Assembly (NCBI GenBank): GCA_020832305.1
Contig: JAFIEV010000044.1
Span: 160,061 to 224,060 of the forward strand
Length of the DNA: 64,000 nt
Direction: 5' to 3'
DNA from: Cyclobacteriaceae bacterium
GTDB taxonomy: Bacteria; Bacteroidota; Bacteroidia; Cytophagales; Cyclobacteriaceae
A model generated the notes under the pieces. That model was not told where the DNA came from. It made no database searches and worked only from the letters and a program-made list of their open reading frames with translations. A program made the translations under genes and the position numbers. Below are positions 45,182-54,584 of the stretch, one piece after another; position 1 is the first letter of the stretch; each line of letters opens with the position of its first letter.

Positions 45182-46396
45182 CTATGAGCCCCCTGTCAGA
45201 ACAACATCCTCCAATTCGCGTGGGCTTATTTTAAAAAGGCAAATTCTCGGGAACCTGCCGGCAAGGTAGGTAGTCCCCAATACGGCCAGTCCGCCATCAA
45301 GGGTCTTCGTCAAACCTGCAATTTCATAAGGATTATTTCTACCCAGGTACTTCAATCCCAAAAGGTTGGTGGCTGATGCATCGTAAAACGCCAGCAATAT
45401 TTGCCCCCTTTTGGTATCGGTGGCCATAAGACGATAACTGCTGCCCCTGATAGAAATGTCAGATACAAAAACCTGAGCCTGGTCCCTGATCTCAGGCTGA
45501 AGAACAGATGCAAGGTCACCGCCAAATTGAATGCTGTTTTCATTTATACTCTGCCCGTTGATAATGAAATGCTCATTAAAATTGAAGCGTGTAAAAAAAT
45601 ACCTGTTGCCTTCCAGTGGCAAAGCGGCACTCATACCCGATTGAGACCTGAAACCACTTATCAATCCGGTCTCAGCTCCATTTGAAGGGTTTGAAAAGAC
45701 AAGAGATAAGTTAAAATTATAGAACCCATTCCAAAAATACCGGCTTTGTGATGCGCCTACAAAAAATGGAATTCGCCTGCCCAGGCGCTTTAAGTGAATG
45801 ATTAAATCTTCCTCCACATCCTGAAATACATTGTAATTCTCTCCCCATTGTTCAGCAAAGGTTGAGGATATTTTTGAAAATCTGCTGCTGGTTTCATCGC
45901 GGTTGTAGCTTAATAAAAGGGTGGTTCTGTCTGGCAGGGGTTTAGCCGCCAGTGGGTATAAGAGGGAAGGAAAAAACCGCAATTCCTGTACCTGACCACT
46001 TAAAGGTGACACCTGCAACAAATAGGTTCCAAGGGCAATTTTATCCATGCAGTAAAAATGCAACACCGAGTCTGCCAGGTACATCCCCCGAATGGGATTG
46101 ACATATTTGTCCGGCAGATGAATCTCCCACTCAAAGTTACCTTGCTTATCAACCTTCATAAAATAGGTCTGCCAGTCATTTTCGGCACTGAGTATAGCAA
46201 AACCACTGTCAGGGGTTTGCACCATATCGACCGGAAAATAACGGGTCTCAAAAGTACCATCATCATAAATGCGCAAAAAACCAGCATCAACCTTTGGCTG
46301 GCTGTCTTCGATATCACATGCACTGATAAAAAGCATCAGGGCAAAAGCTACCATTGCTGTTGAATCCCACTTGAAATTTAATTTAAGTCCAATCAT
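45182..46396 (-). CDS. Hypothetical lipoprotein with repeated beta segments
   Basis: 404 residues. The lipobox is MLFISAC after a hydrophobic stretch. The body has several segments of the type MVQTPDSGFAILSAENDWQT, YFMKVDKQGNFEWEIHLPDK and LTKTLDGGLAVLGTTYLAGR, reminiscent of the propeller-like 'DGGF-x-I-x-G' repeats of Bacteroidota surface proteins. No named family recognised. Its start overlaps the stop of the barrel gene by 4 bases (ATGA), so the two are co-translated and may form an outer-membrane barrel plus lipoprotein pair. Confidence 0.72.
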   Translation of the reverse strand: MIGLKLNFKWDSTAMVAFALMLFISACDIEDSQPKVDAGFLRIYDDGTFETRYFPVDMVQTPDSGFAILSAENDWQTYFMKVDKQGNFEWEIHLPDKYVNPIRGMYLADSVLHFYCMDKIALGTYLLQVSPLSGQVQELRFFPSLLYPLAAKPLPDRTTLLLSYNRDETSSRFSKISSTFAEQWGENYNVFQDVEEDLIIHLKRLGRRIPFFVGASQSRYFWNGFYNFNLSLVFSNPSNGAETGLISGFRSQSGMSAALPLEGNRYFFTRFNFNEHFIINGQSINENSIQFGGDLASVLQPEIRDQAQVFVSDISIRGSSYRLMATDTKRGQILLAFYDASATNLLGLKYLGRNNPYEIAGLTKTLDGGLAVLGTTYLAGRFPRICLFKISPRELEDVVLTGGS

Positions 46397-47286
46397 AAAG
46401 GCACGTAGTCTTTGCTCGTGATAAATTTTAGCGGGATCATACAGCTAATCGCCAGCTCGAGATTTCTCAGGCTGAAATCATCCATCACATCAAGCAGGCC
46501 GGTAGTAAAACCTGAATCTGCATATCGGGTTGATGGGTTATTTAGCCGGTGGAAACTTTGACGAAAGTTTAGTTCAAGGCCAAGCCTGGCATTGCCAAGA
46601 TTATACATAGCGCCGGCACCAGCCAGCCAACCCAGGTGGCTTTTAATCAAATATTTGTCAGTAGAACCTGAGTAAGCATTGGTCATCAACAAAGCTTCGC
46701 CACCAGAAACCCCGTCTAAGGTACTGGTTTCAACATCTCTTATGGATTTGGTGAGCCTGCCTGCAAAAGCACCCCCCTGGATAAAAGGCTTTATTTTGCC
46801 CTTTTTCAACTCGTACCGCAATAAGAGGGGCATTTCGAGATAATGCATCCTTTGTCTGTGTACATCTTCCTGTATAACAGACATTTCAGGATTGGCAGTG
46901 GATTGCCATGAAAAAGTATTTTTATATGCAAAAATATAGGTAATATAAGATGGCATAACAAGTATTGACCACCTGTCTGCAAATTCGCAGCCCAGTAAAA
47001 AGCCAAATGCAGTACCTGGGTTTCGAAAGGAATGGTAAGTAGCCTGATTGCGGGTGGCCATATCGGGCTGTGTATAACTGAGAACAGCATATGTATTCCC
47101 AGCTTCCGCAGAACTCAGATTAACTCCGCCCCTCACTGCTAACCACCATTGGGTGGTTTCCATTTGTCCTTTTGATTTTTTAAGTTGGGAATACCCCGGT
47201 TTAGGTTGGGCCTGTAAGTCGCCTGATAAAAAAATTATCACCAGGCCTGTTAAAAAGCTCAACAGTACTTTCTTGTCGTTTGGCAT
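46393..47286 (-). CDS. PorT-like outer-membrane beta-barrel protein
   Basis: 297 residues from the ATG at 47286, which begins a normal signal peptide (KKVLLSFLTGLVIIFLSGDL, QAQ). An ATG at 47346 would add a poor 20-residue extension. The mature part alternates as an eight-stranded barrel (WWLAVRGGVNLSSAEAG, FGFLLGCEFADRWSILVMPS, EMPLLLRYELKKGKIKPFIQ, GGAFAG, GWLAGAGAMYNLGNARLGLE, LNFRQSF) and matches the outer-membrane beta-barrel/PorT family. Function unknown. Followed by the overlapping lipoprotein gene. Confidence 0.8.
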   Translation of the reverse strand: MPNDKKVLLSFLTGLVIIFLSGDLQAQPKPGYSQLKKSKGQMETTQWWLAVRGGVNLSSAEAGNTYAVLSYTQPDMATRNQATYHSFRNPGTAFGFLLGCEFADRWSILVMPSYITYIFAYKNTFSWQSTANPEMSVIQEDVHRQRMHYLEMPLLLRYELKKGKIKPFIQGGAFAGRLTKSIRDVETSTLDGVSGGEALLMTNAYSGSTDKYLIKSHLGWLAGAGAMYNLGNARLGLELNFRQSFHRLNNPSTRYADSGFTTGLLDVMDDFSLRNLELAISCMIPLKFITSKDYVPL

Positions 47287-47574
47287 AAATGTTATAATCG
47301 CTCGTATGATTGCATGGCAATTTTTAAAATTTAATGTGAATTGCAAAGAATTCAGCTGCTTTTGTGCACACTCTTTTTAATAAAGCCAACATCAAAAATA
47401 AAAAACAATCCGCATTTCAAACTGTACGATGCTGGCCGTTAATGTGTACGGTTCTGAGACAAAATAATGGCAAACTCACTGAGGGCTCATTTGTATATTA
47501 CTGATATTGTGGCATTTAAACTTAATGGCATGGCAATTGTCTTCTTTGGCACATTACCGTAAACCAATACAACA

Positions 47575-47910
47575 ATGAAAACTAGGACATTAATTATCGC
47601 AGTGGGAATGTTGATTTCCCTTTCATTTTTGACAAATGAATCAGCCTGGGCAAAAGTACAGGGCGACAAAAGTACAAAGGCAGGAAAAGAAGCTATGGTA
47701 TATGAAATCGTAAAAGAATATCTGGATGCTCAGAAATCATTTGATGAACAGCCTGAGAATGAAGTTGTATACTGTATCTATGACAAAACCGGAAATGTGA
47801 TTTACCAGACCAGGCAGGTAGAGGACTGCCGGTTTAAACAACTATCGGCAAAGTGTAATCTTCTGATGCAGACCGACGAAACAAAATTGTATTTGATAAA
47901 CCAGGAATAA
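47575..47910 (+). CDS. Small exported hypothetical protein
   Basis: 111 residues. Signal peptide MKTRTLIIAVGMLISLSFL, ending at NESAWA. The mature part is 85 residues, charged, with two Cys-containing segments (VVYCIYDKTGNVIYQTR, EDCRFKQLSAKCNLLMQTDE). No known family recognised. It lies alone between divergent and convergent genes and ends at a strong terminator. The codon pattern and signal peptide make it a likely real gene. Confidence 0.65.
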   Translation: MKTRTLIIAVGMLISLSFLTNESAWAKVQGDKSTKAGKEAMVYEIVKEYLDAQKSFDEQPENEVVYCIYDKTGNVIYQTRQVEDCRFKQLSAKCNLLMQTDETKLYLINQE

Positions 47911-47927
47911 GGTTTATTGTGAAGGTG

Positions 47928-47954
47928 AAAAGGGGCATTTTGCCCCTTTTTTTA
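47928..47954. terminator. Bidirectional intrinsic terminator
   Basis: Perfect 10-bp stem AAAAGGGGCA (47928-47937) with TGCCCCTTTT (47941-47950), loop of three and T-run on both strands. It is shared by the small exported protein gene and the convergent histidine kinase gene, whose stop codon (47952-47954) overlaps its edge. Confidence 0.88.
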
Positions 47955-50900
47955 TGTGGCCATTTCGTAATCTATATTTTGTACAACAATAAAAGAGGCT
48001 TTAACTTCTATGAATAGCTTTTTAAGGGCCTTTTCATCCTGATCAGTTGCCTCTTCAAGATCCGCTGCTTTTTCAGCCAGTACGGGGAAAGCCATGCTAA
48101 GCGCTGTGCCTTTTATTTTATGAGCCATGGTTTTTATGTCTTCACGTTCCATCTTTTCGATGGTTCCACCCAGTATATCAATATAACTACCCAGAACAGG
48201 TATACCGGCTTTTAAAAATTTATGCATATAGGTTTCATTGTCATTGAAAACCTTCAGTAATTTTTTTCTGTCAAAACCATTTTTTCTTTCTTCATCTATC
48301 CAACTTGTTTGATTGGTTTTTTTTGTTTCAGTCAAATTAAAATATTTTTTTAAGATGTTGTATAAAAGTTCGCTTTCAATGGGTTTCGACACAAAGTCAT
48401 TCATCCCCACACGGAGGCAATTTTCTTTTTCTTCCTTCACCACACCGGCAGTCAGGGCTATAATGGGAACCGGATTGGCACTTTCCTTATTCTGCTTTTC
48501 AAATTCCCTGATTTCAATGGTGGTGCTATAGCCATCCATTTCCGGCATTTGCACATCCATTAATATCAGATCTGGCCTTTCTTCCTTAAAAATCTGCAAG
48601 GCCTCGCGCCCGTTCTGAGCCTCGAGGATCCTGGCATTAGGCAAAATTTGCAAAACAAGGGTTTTAGCCAGGATCATATTCATCGGTACATCTTCAGCAA
48701 TGAGCAAGGTAAGCCTTTGCTGGAATACTTCTTTGGCTTCTGTTTCCAGTACTTCTTTCGACTTATAATCATTTGACTGACTGTAAAACAGGGTTTTGAA
48801 CAGATCCGAAGGCATAACTGGTTTGGTTAATACCTTTGTGATTCCAAGAGATTTTCTAATGGCAGCATCAGGCATTTCATCAGCTGAAGTAAGAACAAAG
48901 ATCAATGGAATGCTTTTTCCTTCATTGATCAATTGCGTTCTGATGTTTTCAATCGCCTTTAATCCATCAATTTCAGGCATTTGATAATCACTGATGATGG
49001 CATCGATGTCTGATTGACTTGCAATAAGGCCTGGGGCTTCTGCGGGATTACTGCAGGTAATACATTCGATGTTCCAGTAGGAAAGGGTATCCTTTAAAAT
49101 GGTTAGATTATTAAGATTATCATCGAGAGCAAAAACTTTTTTAATCGAATTAATTTCAGGTGGCATCAGGTTTGTATCTGCCTCAAATTCTTTGTTAAGG
49201 GTAAAATGAAATGTAGTTCCTTTATCTTTTATCGAAAACATTTCAATATGGCTCCCCATCTTTTGGGCCAGGCGATTGGAAATTACAAGCCCTAAACCCG
49301 TGCCTCCGAATTTTCGGGTGGTCGAGGCATCGGCCTGACTAAATGCCTTAAACAAGTTTCGCTGCTGTTCTTTTGTTATGCCAATACCAGTATCCCGTAT
49401 TGAAAAGGTAAAAAAGCCCTGCTTGTAAGGCGCATGTGGATCAGCTTCAAAATCTATACTAAGCTCAATCTCTCCATTTTCAGTAAATTTAAATGCATTA
49501 GACAACAGGTTTATGAGTATTTGCTTGACCCTGAGTGGATCTATGTAAGCATACCTGGGTACCGAGGGCGCTACTTTAAAGAGGAACTCTATGTTTTTAC
49601 TTGAAGCCTGGTGTTTGATGATGTTGGTAGCCTGTGCGGCAACTTCATAAACATCTGTTTTGATTTCATCCAGTTCAAGTTTTCCAGCTTCAATCTTAGA
49701 AAAATCAAGTATATCGTTGATGATGCCCAGCAAGGTATGTGCAGAACTACTGGTATTTTCGACATATGTTTTTTGAATAGGGTCAAGCTGGGTGTTTTTA
49801 AGTAAATCTGAAAAACCTATAACGCCATTTAAAGGGGTTCTGATTTCATGACTCATATTCGCCAAAAAAGATGACTTCGCTTTATTGGCCAATTCAGCGC
49901 TTTCCTTGGCATTAATCAGATCATTCTCAATTTTCACCTTTATCATGGCATCTGTGAGCACATTAGACAATACCCTAAGAAGTTTTATTTTCTTCTCAGT
50001 GATCATACCCCCCTGTGCTAACATATCAAAACCAAACATTCCCAGATAAATTCCTTCTTTAGTGATCGGAAAGACCACCATTGATTCTACGCCATGCTCC
50101 TGAAAAATCTTTTTTTCATTTTCTGCTTCATCGGGTAAAGCATCAACATCGGGAACATACATCATAACATTTTCCCTGATGTGGTTCTCCATCCATTTAT
50201 ATTGGTCAACTGGCAGTTGTTCAATTATGCCTTTGAGGGTAGGAATACCCGGCTTACACCAAATATTGGTATTAGATAAGTATTTACCGTCATCTGAAAA
50301 CTGCATAAGGTAAATGCGGTCAACATCAAGAAATTTACCGGCTCTTTTGAGTAAAATATCTATTTTCTGGCTGATATTGTCTGCATTGGCATTAATAAAA
50401 TCTGTTGAAAGGTCAGCCAGCAGGGTCTGATATTCAGAGTAGTAAAACAGCTCTTTTTCCATCTCCTTTCTGCTTTCAATATTTCTGCTTACACCCAAGA
50501 CCTGTAACTCGCCCTTTTTACTATACTGAAGCCGTGTAGCGGTCTCTACCCAAACCAGGCTGCCATCTTTACAGGGTTGCTGCAATTCGGTAATCAGTGG
50601 TTCATACGTTTCATAGGGGTTTTTAATAAAGTCTTTAGCTGGTTCATTCAAAAGTTGCTCTACTTTTTTCAGAGATTCAGTTGTAAGCGATTCTTCCAGT
50701 CTTTGCTGCATGGCTTCTTCCACGGTATAACCCCGAAGTTGCTCAACAGATGGGCTAATGTAGTCAAACGCTCTGCGATCAAGATTGAGGAGCCATATCA
50801 CATCAGAAGTATTTTCTGTGATCATTCTGTATTTTTCCTCACTCTCACGAAGTTTTATTTCCTGCTCTTTTCTCTCTGTGATATCTCGGTTTATGTACAA

Positions 50901-53900
50901 GATGGCTTCAGGGCTGCCGTTTATGTCTTTTAATATGGTAGCATTGGTCTCCACATAAAAACGGGAGCCGTCTTTTTTTAACACAACAAATTCTTCTCTT
51001 CCATTGTGCGCGCCGGCAACCAGGTCCTGAAAGGATTGTTTAGCTTTTTGCAAAGACTCGGGAGCAATAAATTCGAGTACATTTTTACCAATTATTTCCT
51101 TAACTGAGGCATATCCAAACATATCTGCCCCTTTATCAGAAATATCCCTGATAAATCCATCTAAAGTGGCTATACCTATACTATCGGGTGAAACACTTAT
51201 AATCTTTTGCCAGATTTCGCGGTTTTTGGCATTTTCCAGCTCAGCAGTACGCTTTTCAGTTACATCGGTATCGGATCCCTGATATCCTGTTACCTCACCA
51301 TTTGCATTGAGAACTGGCAAACAGTTGGTTGAGATCCACTTGATGCTGCCATCCCTGGCCAGCATAGGATTTATCAGTTCGGTAAAGGACTCACCACGGC
51401 TCATTTGAATCAAGGCGTTGTCTTTAAATTCTTCCCGCCCCTCTGGTGGGTGAAGATCGTAGAAATACTTCTTGTTAACCAGATCGGCAGGATCATAACC
51501 GAGTACATCAAAGATCAGACTGCTCACATAGGTGTACATGCCTTTGTTGTCAATTTCCCATGCAAAATATTTGCTCTGCCTTTCCAACTGGTAATACCTG
51601 TGGTTGGCTGCCTTTATGCGCTCTTCTGCCGAAACTTTTTCTATACTTTCACCTAGAATATTGGTTAATACCTTTAAAACATGAATAACGTCCTCTCTTA
51701 TTTCCTTTTTAGATCGAAGTGAATGAAATCCAAAAAAACCCGTCATTACATTTTTTTGGATGATCGGCATATACAATAATGACTGCAAACGCTCTCCTTT
51801 TAATAAGGTGCCGGCAGATAAAGACATTTTTGAAATTACTTCAGCATCTGTACTATAAACCAATTCCTTTTTTTCAATCATTTCTTCGAGCCATGGCAAT
51901 TCATTCTGCCAAACCTCTTTGGGTGTTTCCAACACCGATGCCACACCTTCAGCACACCATTCATACATTGGAAATGCGAATTTTTTATCAGGGCTAAGGT
52001 TGAAAACAAAGGTTCGGTCGACGTTGAGAGATTCACCAAACTTCTTAAGCAGATGGTTTATCTTGGCCTGTAAATTTTCATTATTAACTGTCAAAAAATC
52101 AGATGAGGTTTGAGCAACCCATTCTGTTAACAGTTTTTGTCGGGTAATATCGATATGTGTGCCAATGGTTATTGTACTAAAACCGCCATCTTCTGTTGAA
52201 ATATTTTTTCCCCTGGAGAGAATCCAGATCCAGGACCCATCTGCATGCTTCATCCTGAACTGTTGCTCATACATGCCTTTGGGATTTTTGAGATAGCTAT
52301 GGAAGTTTTTCTCTGCCTGAGCGGCATCATCAGGGTGAAGTAAATCGAACCAGACCATGCCAAGATTGTTAGATGCAACCAGATTCATATCCTGTGGTTC
52401 TCTCCCCAGCATTCTGAAATATTCATCGCTGCACCATAGAAAACCGGTCTCTTTATTGTATTCCCACGCCCCAGTATTGGAGGCTTCAATAAAAGTCTTG
52501 TAGCGCTCCATAGCCTCCTGATTTTTGACGGCTACCAGGCGCAGGGCATTTTCTGTCTGTATTCTGCTGAAAGCGTCAGATAGAATCGTTATTACCTCCC
52601 TTATGGCATCGTGAATATTTTCATCCCAAAGGCATTGTTTTTGCACTGCATGAAAATTCAAATGCCACATGCTTCCATTTTTTGACATAGAGGGCTGACT
52701 CAAAATGGATTTCACTCCAGTTTTTTCAAGAAATTTTCTTTCTTTTTCAGCCTCAACTGGTAAAAGGTTCAGATCGAAAATATTAATCGCATCGCCTTTT
52801 TGTGATTCACGGTACCACCATTGAAAATCTTCAGGATCCAATGAAATAATTTCCTGATGGCAGGATTCTACCCCTTCGGCACACCATTCATATACCAGAC
52901 GCTCATTCTCTGCCAGGCTTTCAGCAGGTGACTGATAAAAAATAACCCTGTCTGCTTTGAAAAATACACCAAGTGAATTGAGCAGTATTTGCATTTTCTC
53001 TTCCAGATTATCTGAATCAACCGAAATAAATTCATAGGTTAGAAAAGAAATAAGCTTTTCCTGATCACTTCTTGCAATCAACCTGCTTTCCAACGCTTTT
53101 TGCTCTGTTCTATCATCGATGGTTTGTAATACTGCGAATACTTTACCCTTAGCATCCTTCATAGGAATGGCTGTCAGCTCAAAAACCCAATCCCCCGACT
53201 GAGAAAACTTCTTCTTTTCCTGTTTGTGTATTTGTCCATCCTTAAAGGCTGCTGCTGCAGGACACTCTGGACAAAGACTATTCTGCTCTACATAATTTAA
53301 AGCAAGAAAACAGCAAGGCTTGGATAATACATCTAAATTTGGAAACCAACGGCGGGCTATTGCATTAGACTCTATTATGCGCATTTCGGGGTCTATCACC
53401 ACCACTCCGATATTTAAATTGTCTAGCAAAGACTTAAATTTATGCTTTTCTTCGAGTGCATTGAGCTCAAATTTATTCCGCTTTCTCAAGTTATAGTACA
53501 GGTAAACAATGCTGGTTGTCTGTAATATCAAAAATATGGAAATTGCCACCATAGGGTATTGCATAGTATACCAACCAATCACGGAACCTATATACACAGT
53601 CAATAGAATGCCAGTGTGAATCATACTGAAGATAAACCCTTTCTGATACCCCTTTAAATCATAAGCAAGAATCGGAAAGGAGAATGACCAGAGAAAACCT
53701 AAACCATATACACCACCATCGTAAAAAATCCAGGATAATGCCAATGCAAAAGATCCAAGCATTAAATCAGACCAAAGTTGGAAATTTTTTGTAAGCCTGA
53801 AATATAATACCAGAAGCCCCAAACAAATCAGAAACCCCATGGCCAAGGTACCAAGGTATTCTTTTCCAATAGTGTAATGAAACAGCACAAATGGAATTAA

Positions 53901-53972
53901 ATAAACCAGCGAGATTAAAAAAGTAGAACGCACTTTGCGATCTTCCTGCATACTTATGGGTTTTTCAAGCAT
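47952..53972 (-). CDS. Hybrid sensor histidine kinase with PAS/GAF array, two receivers and HPt domain
   Basis: About 2006 residues from the ATG at 53972 (others at 53993 and 53951). Five or six membrane segments (about 15-165) are followed by a PAS with a Cys cluster ([20 protein letters not shown]). Then come GAF-like, PAS, GAF-like, three PAS and a third GAF-like domain. HisKA has SHEIRTP with His1375, HATPase has [15 protein letters not shown] and GGTGLGL, and two receivers have Asp1662 ([11 protein letters not shown]) and Asp1806 ([11 protein letters not shown]). The HPt domain carries His1951 ([11 protein letters not shown]). All phosphorelay residues are present, so it can run a complete His-Asp-His relay internally. 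The GAF-like domains share a YEWCAEGV or similar segment, indicating internal duplication. No DNA-binding domain or adjacent output regulator; target unknown. Confidence 0.95.
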   Translation of the reverse strand: MLEKPISMQEDRKVRSTFLISLVYLIPFVLFHYTIGKEYLGTLAMGFLICLGLLVLYFRLTKNFQLWSDLMLGSFALALSWIFYDGGVYGLGFLWSFSFPILAYDLKGYQKGFIFSMIHTGILLTVYIGSVIGWYTMQYPMVAISIFLILQTTSIVYLYYNLRKRNKFELNALEEKHKFKSLLDNLNIGVVVIDPEMRIIESNAIARRWFPNLDVLSKPCCFLALNYVEQNSLCPECPAAAAFKDGQIHKQEKKKFSQSGDWVFELTAIPMKDAKGKVFAVLQTIDDRTEQKALESRLIARSDQEKLISFLTYEFISVDSDNLEEKMQILLNSLGVFFKADRVIFYQSPAESLAENERLVYEWCAEGVESCHQEIISLDPEDFQWWYRESQKGDAINIFDLNLLPVEAEKERKFLEKTGVKSILSQPSMSKNGSMWHLNFHAVQKQCLWDENIHDAIREVITILSDAFSRIQTENALRLVAVKNQEAMERYKTFIEASNTGAWEYNKETGFLWCSDEYFRMLGREPQDMNLVASNNLGMVWFDLLHPDDAAQAEKNFHSYLKNPKGMYEQQFRMKHADGSWIWILSRGKNISTEDGGFSTITIGTHIDITRQKLLTEWVAQTSSDFLTVNNENLQAKINHLLKKFGESLNVDRTFVFNLSPDKKFAFPMYEWCAEGVASVLETPKEVWQNELPWLEEMIEKKELVYSTDAEVISKMSLSAGTLLKGERLQSLLYMPIIQKNVMTGFFGFHSLRSKKEIREDVIHVLKVLTNILGESIEKVSAEERIKAANHRYYQLERQSKYFAWEIDNKGMYTYVSSLIFDVLGYDPADLVNKKYFYDLHPPEGREEFKDNALIQMSRGESFTELINPMLARDGSIKWISTNCLPVLNANGEVTGYQGSDTDVTEKRTAELENAKNREIWQKIISVSPDSIGIATLDGFIRDISDKGADMFGYASVKEIIGKNVLEFIAPESLQKAKQSFQDLVAGAHNGREEFVVLKKDGSRFYVETNATILKDINGSPEAILYINRDITERKEQEIKLRESEEKYRMITENTSDVIWLLNLDRRAFDYISPSVEQLRGYTVEEAMQQRLEESLTTESLKKVEQLLNEPAKDFIKNPYETYEPLITELQQPCKDGSLVWVETATRLQYSKKGELQVLGVSRNIESRKEMEKELFYYSEYQTLLADLSTDFINANADNISQKIDILLKRAGKFLDVDRIYLMQFSDDGKYLSNTNIWCKPGIPTLKGIIEQLPVDQYKWMENHIRENVMMYVPDVDALPDEAENEKKIFQEHGVESMVVFPITKEGIYLGMFGFDMLAQGGMITEKKIKLLRVLSNVLTDAMIKVKIENDLINAKESAELANKAKSSFLANMSHEIRTPLNGVIGFSDLLKNTQLDPIQKTYVENTSSSAHTLLGIINDILDFSKIEAGKLELDEIKTDVYEVAAQATNIIKHQASSKNIEFLFKVAPSVPRYAYIDPLRVKQILINLLSNAFKFTENGEIELSIDFEADPHAPYKQGFFTFSIRDTGIGITKEQQRNLFKAFSQADASTTRKFGGTGLGLVISNRLAQKMGSHIEMFSIKDKGTTFHFTLNKEFEADTNLMPPEINSIKKVFALDDNLNNLTILKDTLSYWNIECITCSNPAEAPGLIASQSDIDAIISDYQMPEIDGLKAIENIRTQLINEGKSIPLIFVLTSADEMPDAAIRKSLGITKVLTKPVMPSDLFKTLFYSQSNDYKSKEVLETEAKEVFQQRLTLLIAEDVPMNMILAKTLVLQILPNARILEAQNGREALQIFKEERPDLILMDVQMPEMDGYSTTIEIREFEKQNKESANPVPIIALTAGVVKEEKENCLRVGMNDFVSKPIESELLYNILKKYFNLTETKKTNQTSWIDEERKNGFDRKKLLKVFNDNETYMHKFLKAGIPVLGSYIDILGGTIEKMEREDIKTMAHKIKGTALSMAFPVLAEKAADLEEATDQDEKALKKLFIEVKASFIVVQNIDYEMAT

Positions 53973-54049
53973 TGCAAACACCTTAATAAACAAAAAACAA
54001 GCCCTTATATAAATTTACAAAGAAACTGATATCTATGCAAATGAGGGTG

Positions 54050-54553
54050 TCAGGCCTTCCGTAAGATTAAACCCTTTTGTTTATTAATTTTCAGCTCAAA
54101 TCGCTGAGTGAGCAAATTTCTAAGGCGGTTTTTAACTAGTTTATTCCGGGTACCCGGCTTCATGAAAACACTTATGGCGAGAACTACTTTCACGAATGAT
54201 TCAGTATGACAAAGCTGGCTAACGCTTTGTTTAAAATATACCTGCCAGTCATCACAATACTTCTGATAATGGCTGCGGCCATCCCAGATAAATTCCAGCT
54301 GTACTTCTCCGAATTTATATCGATAAATCACCGAAAGGTCATGGTAAAAATCCATGAATGGCTCTACCGGATATCTTTTGCTCTGTCTGATTTGCAAAAT
54401 GGTATCGTCTATCAGTCCCAGTGGATTGTGAAATGCTTCGTAATTCGCTTTGACCATTTCCACCATATCCCGAAGCAATGCTTTGCGCATATCTTCCTGC
54501 GCCTGCATCAGGATATAGTTTTTATCATGAGGAAACAGTCTTCTTTGCTTCAT
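54050..54553 (-). CDS. Hypothetical protein downstream of valS
   Basis: 167 residues, soluble, basic (KQRRLFPHDKNYILMQAQED at the start, KNRLRNLLTQRFELKINKQK near the end). Family not recognised. The middle is rich in aromatic residues (FMDFYHDLSVIYRYKFGEVQ, CDDWQVYFKQSVSQL). It begins 31 bases after the valS stop on the same strand, so it is probably co-transcribed with valS. No membrane segment or signal is seen. Confidence 0.65.
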   Translation of the reverse strand: MKQRRLFPHDKNYILMQAQEDMRKALLRDMVEMVKANYEAFHNPLGLIDDTILQIRQSKRYPVEPFMDFYHDLSVIYRYKFGEVQLEFIWDGRSHYQKYCDDWQVYFKQSVSQLCHTESFVKVVLAISVFMKPGTRNKLVKNRLRNLLTQRFELKINKQKGLILRKA

Positions 54554-54584
54554 GTAAAAAATTTCTTTAAAAATACTAAAAAAA

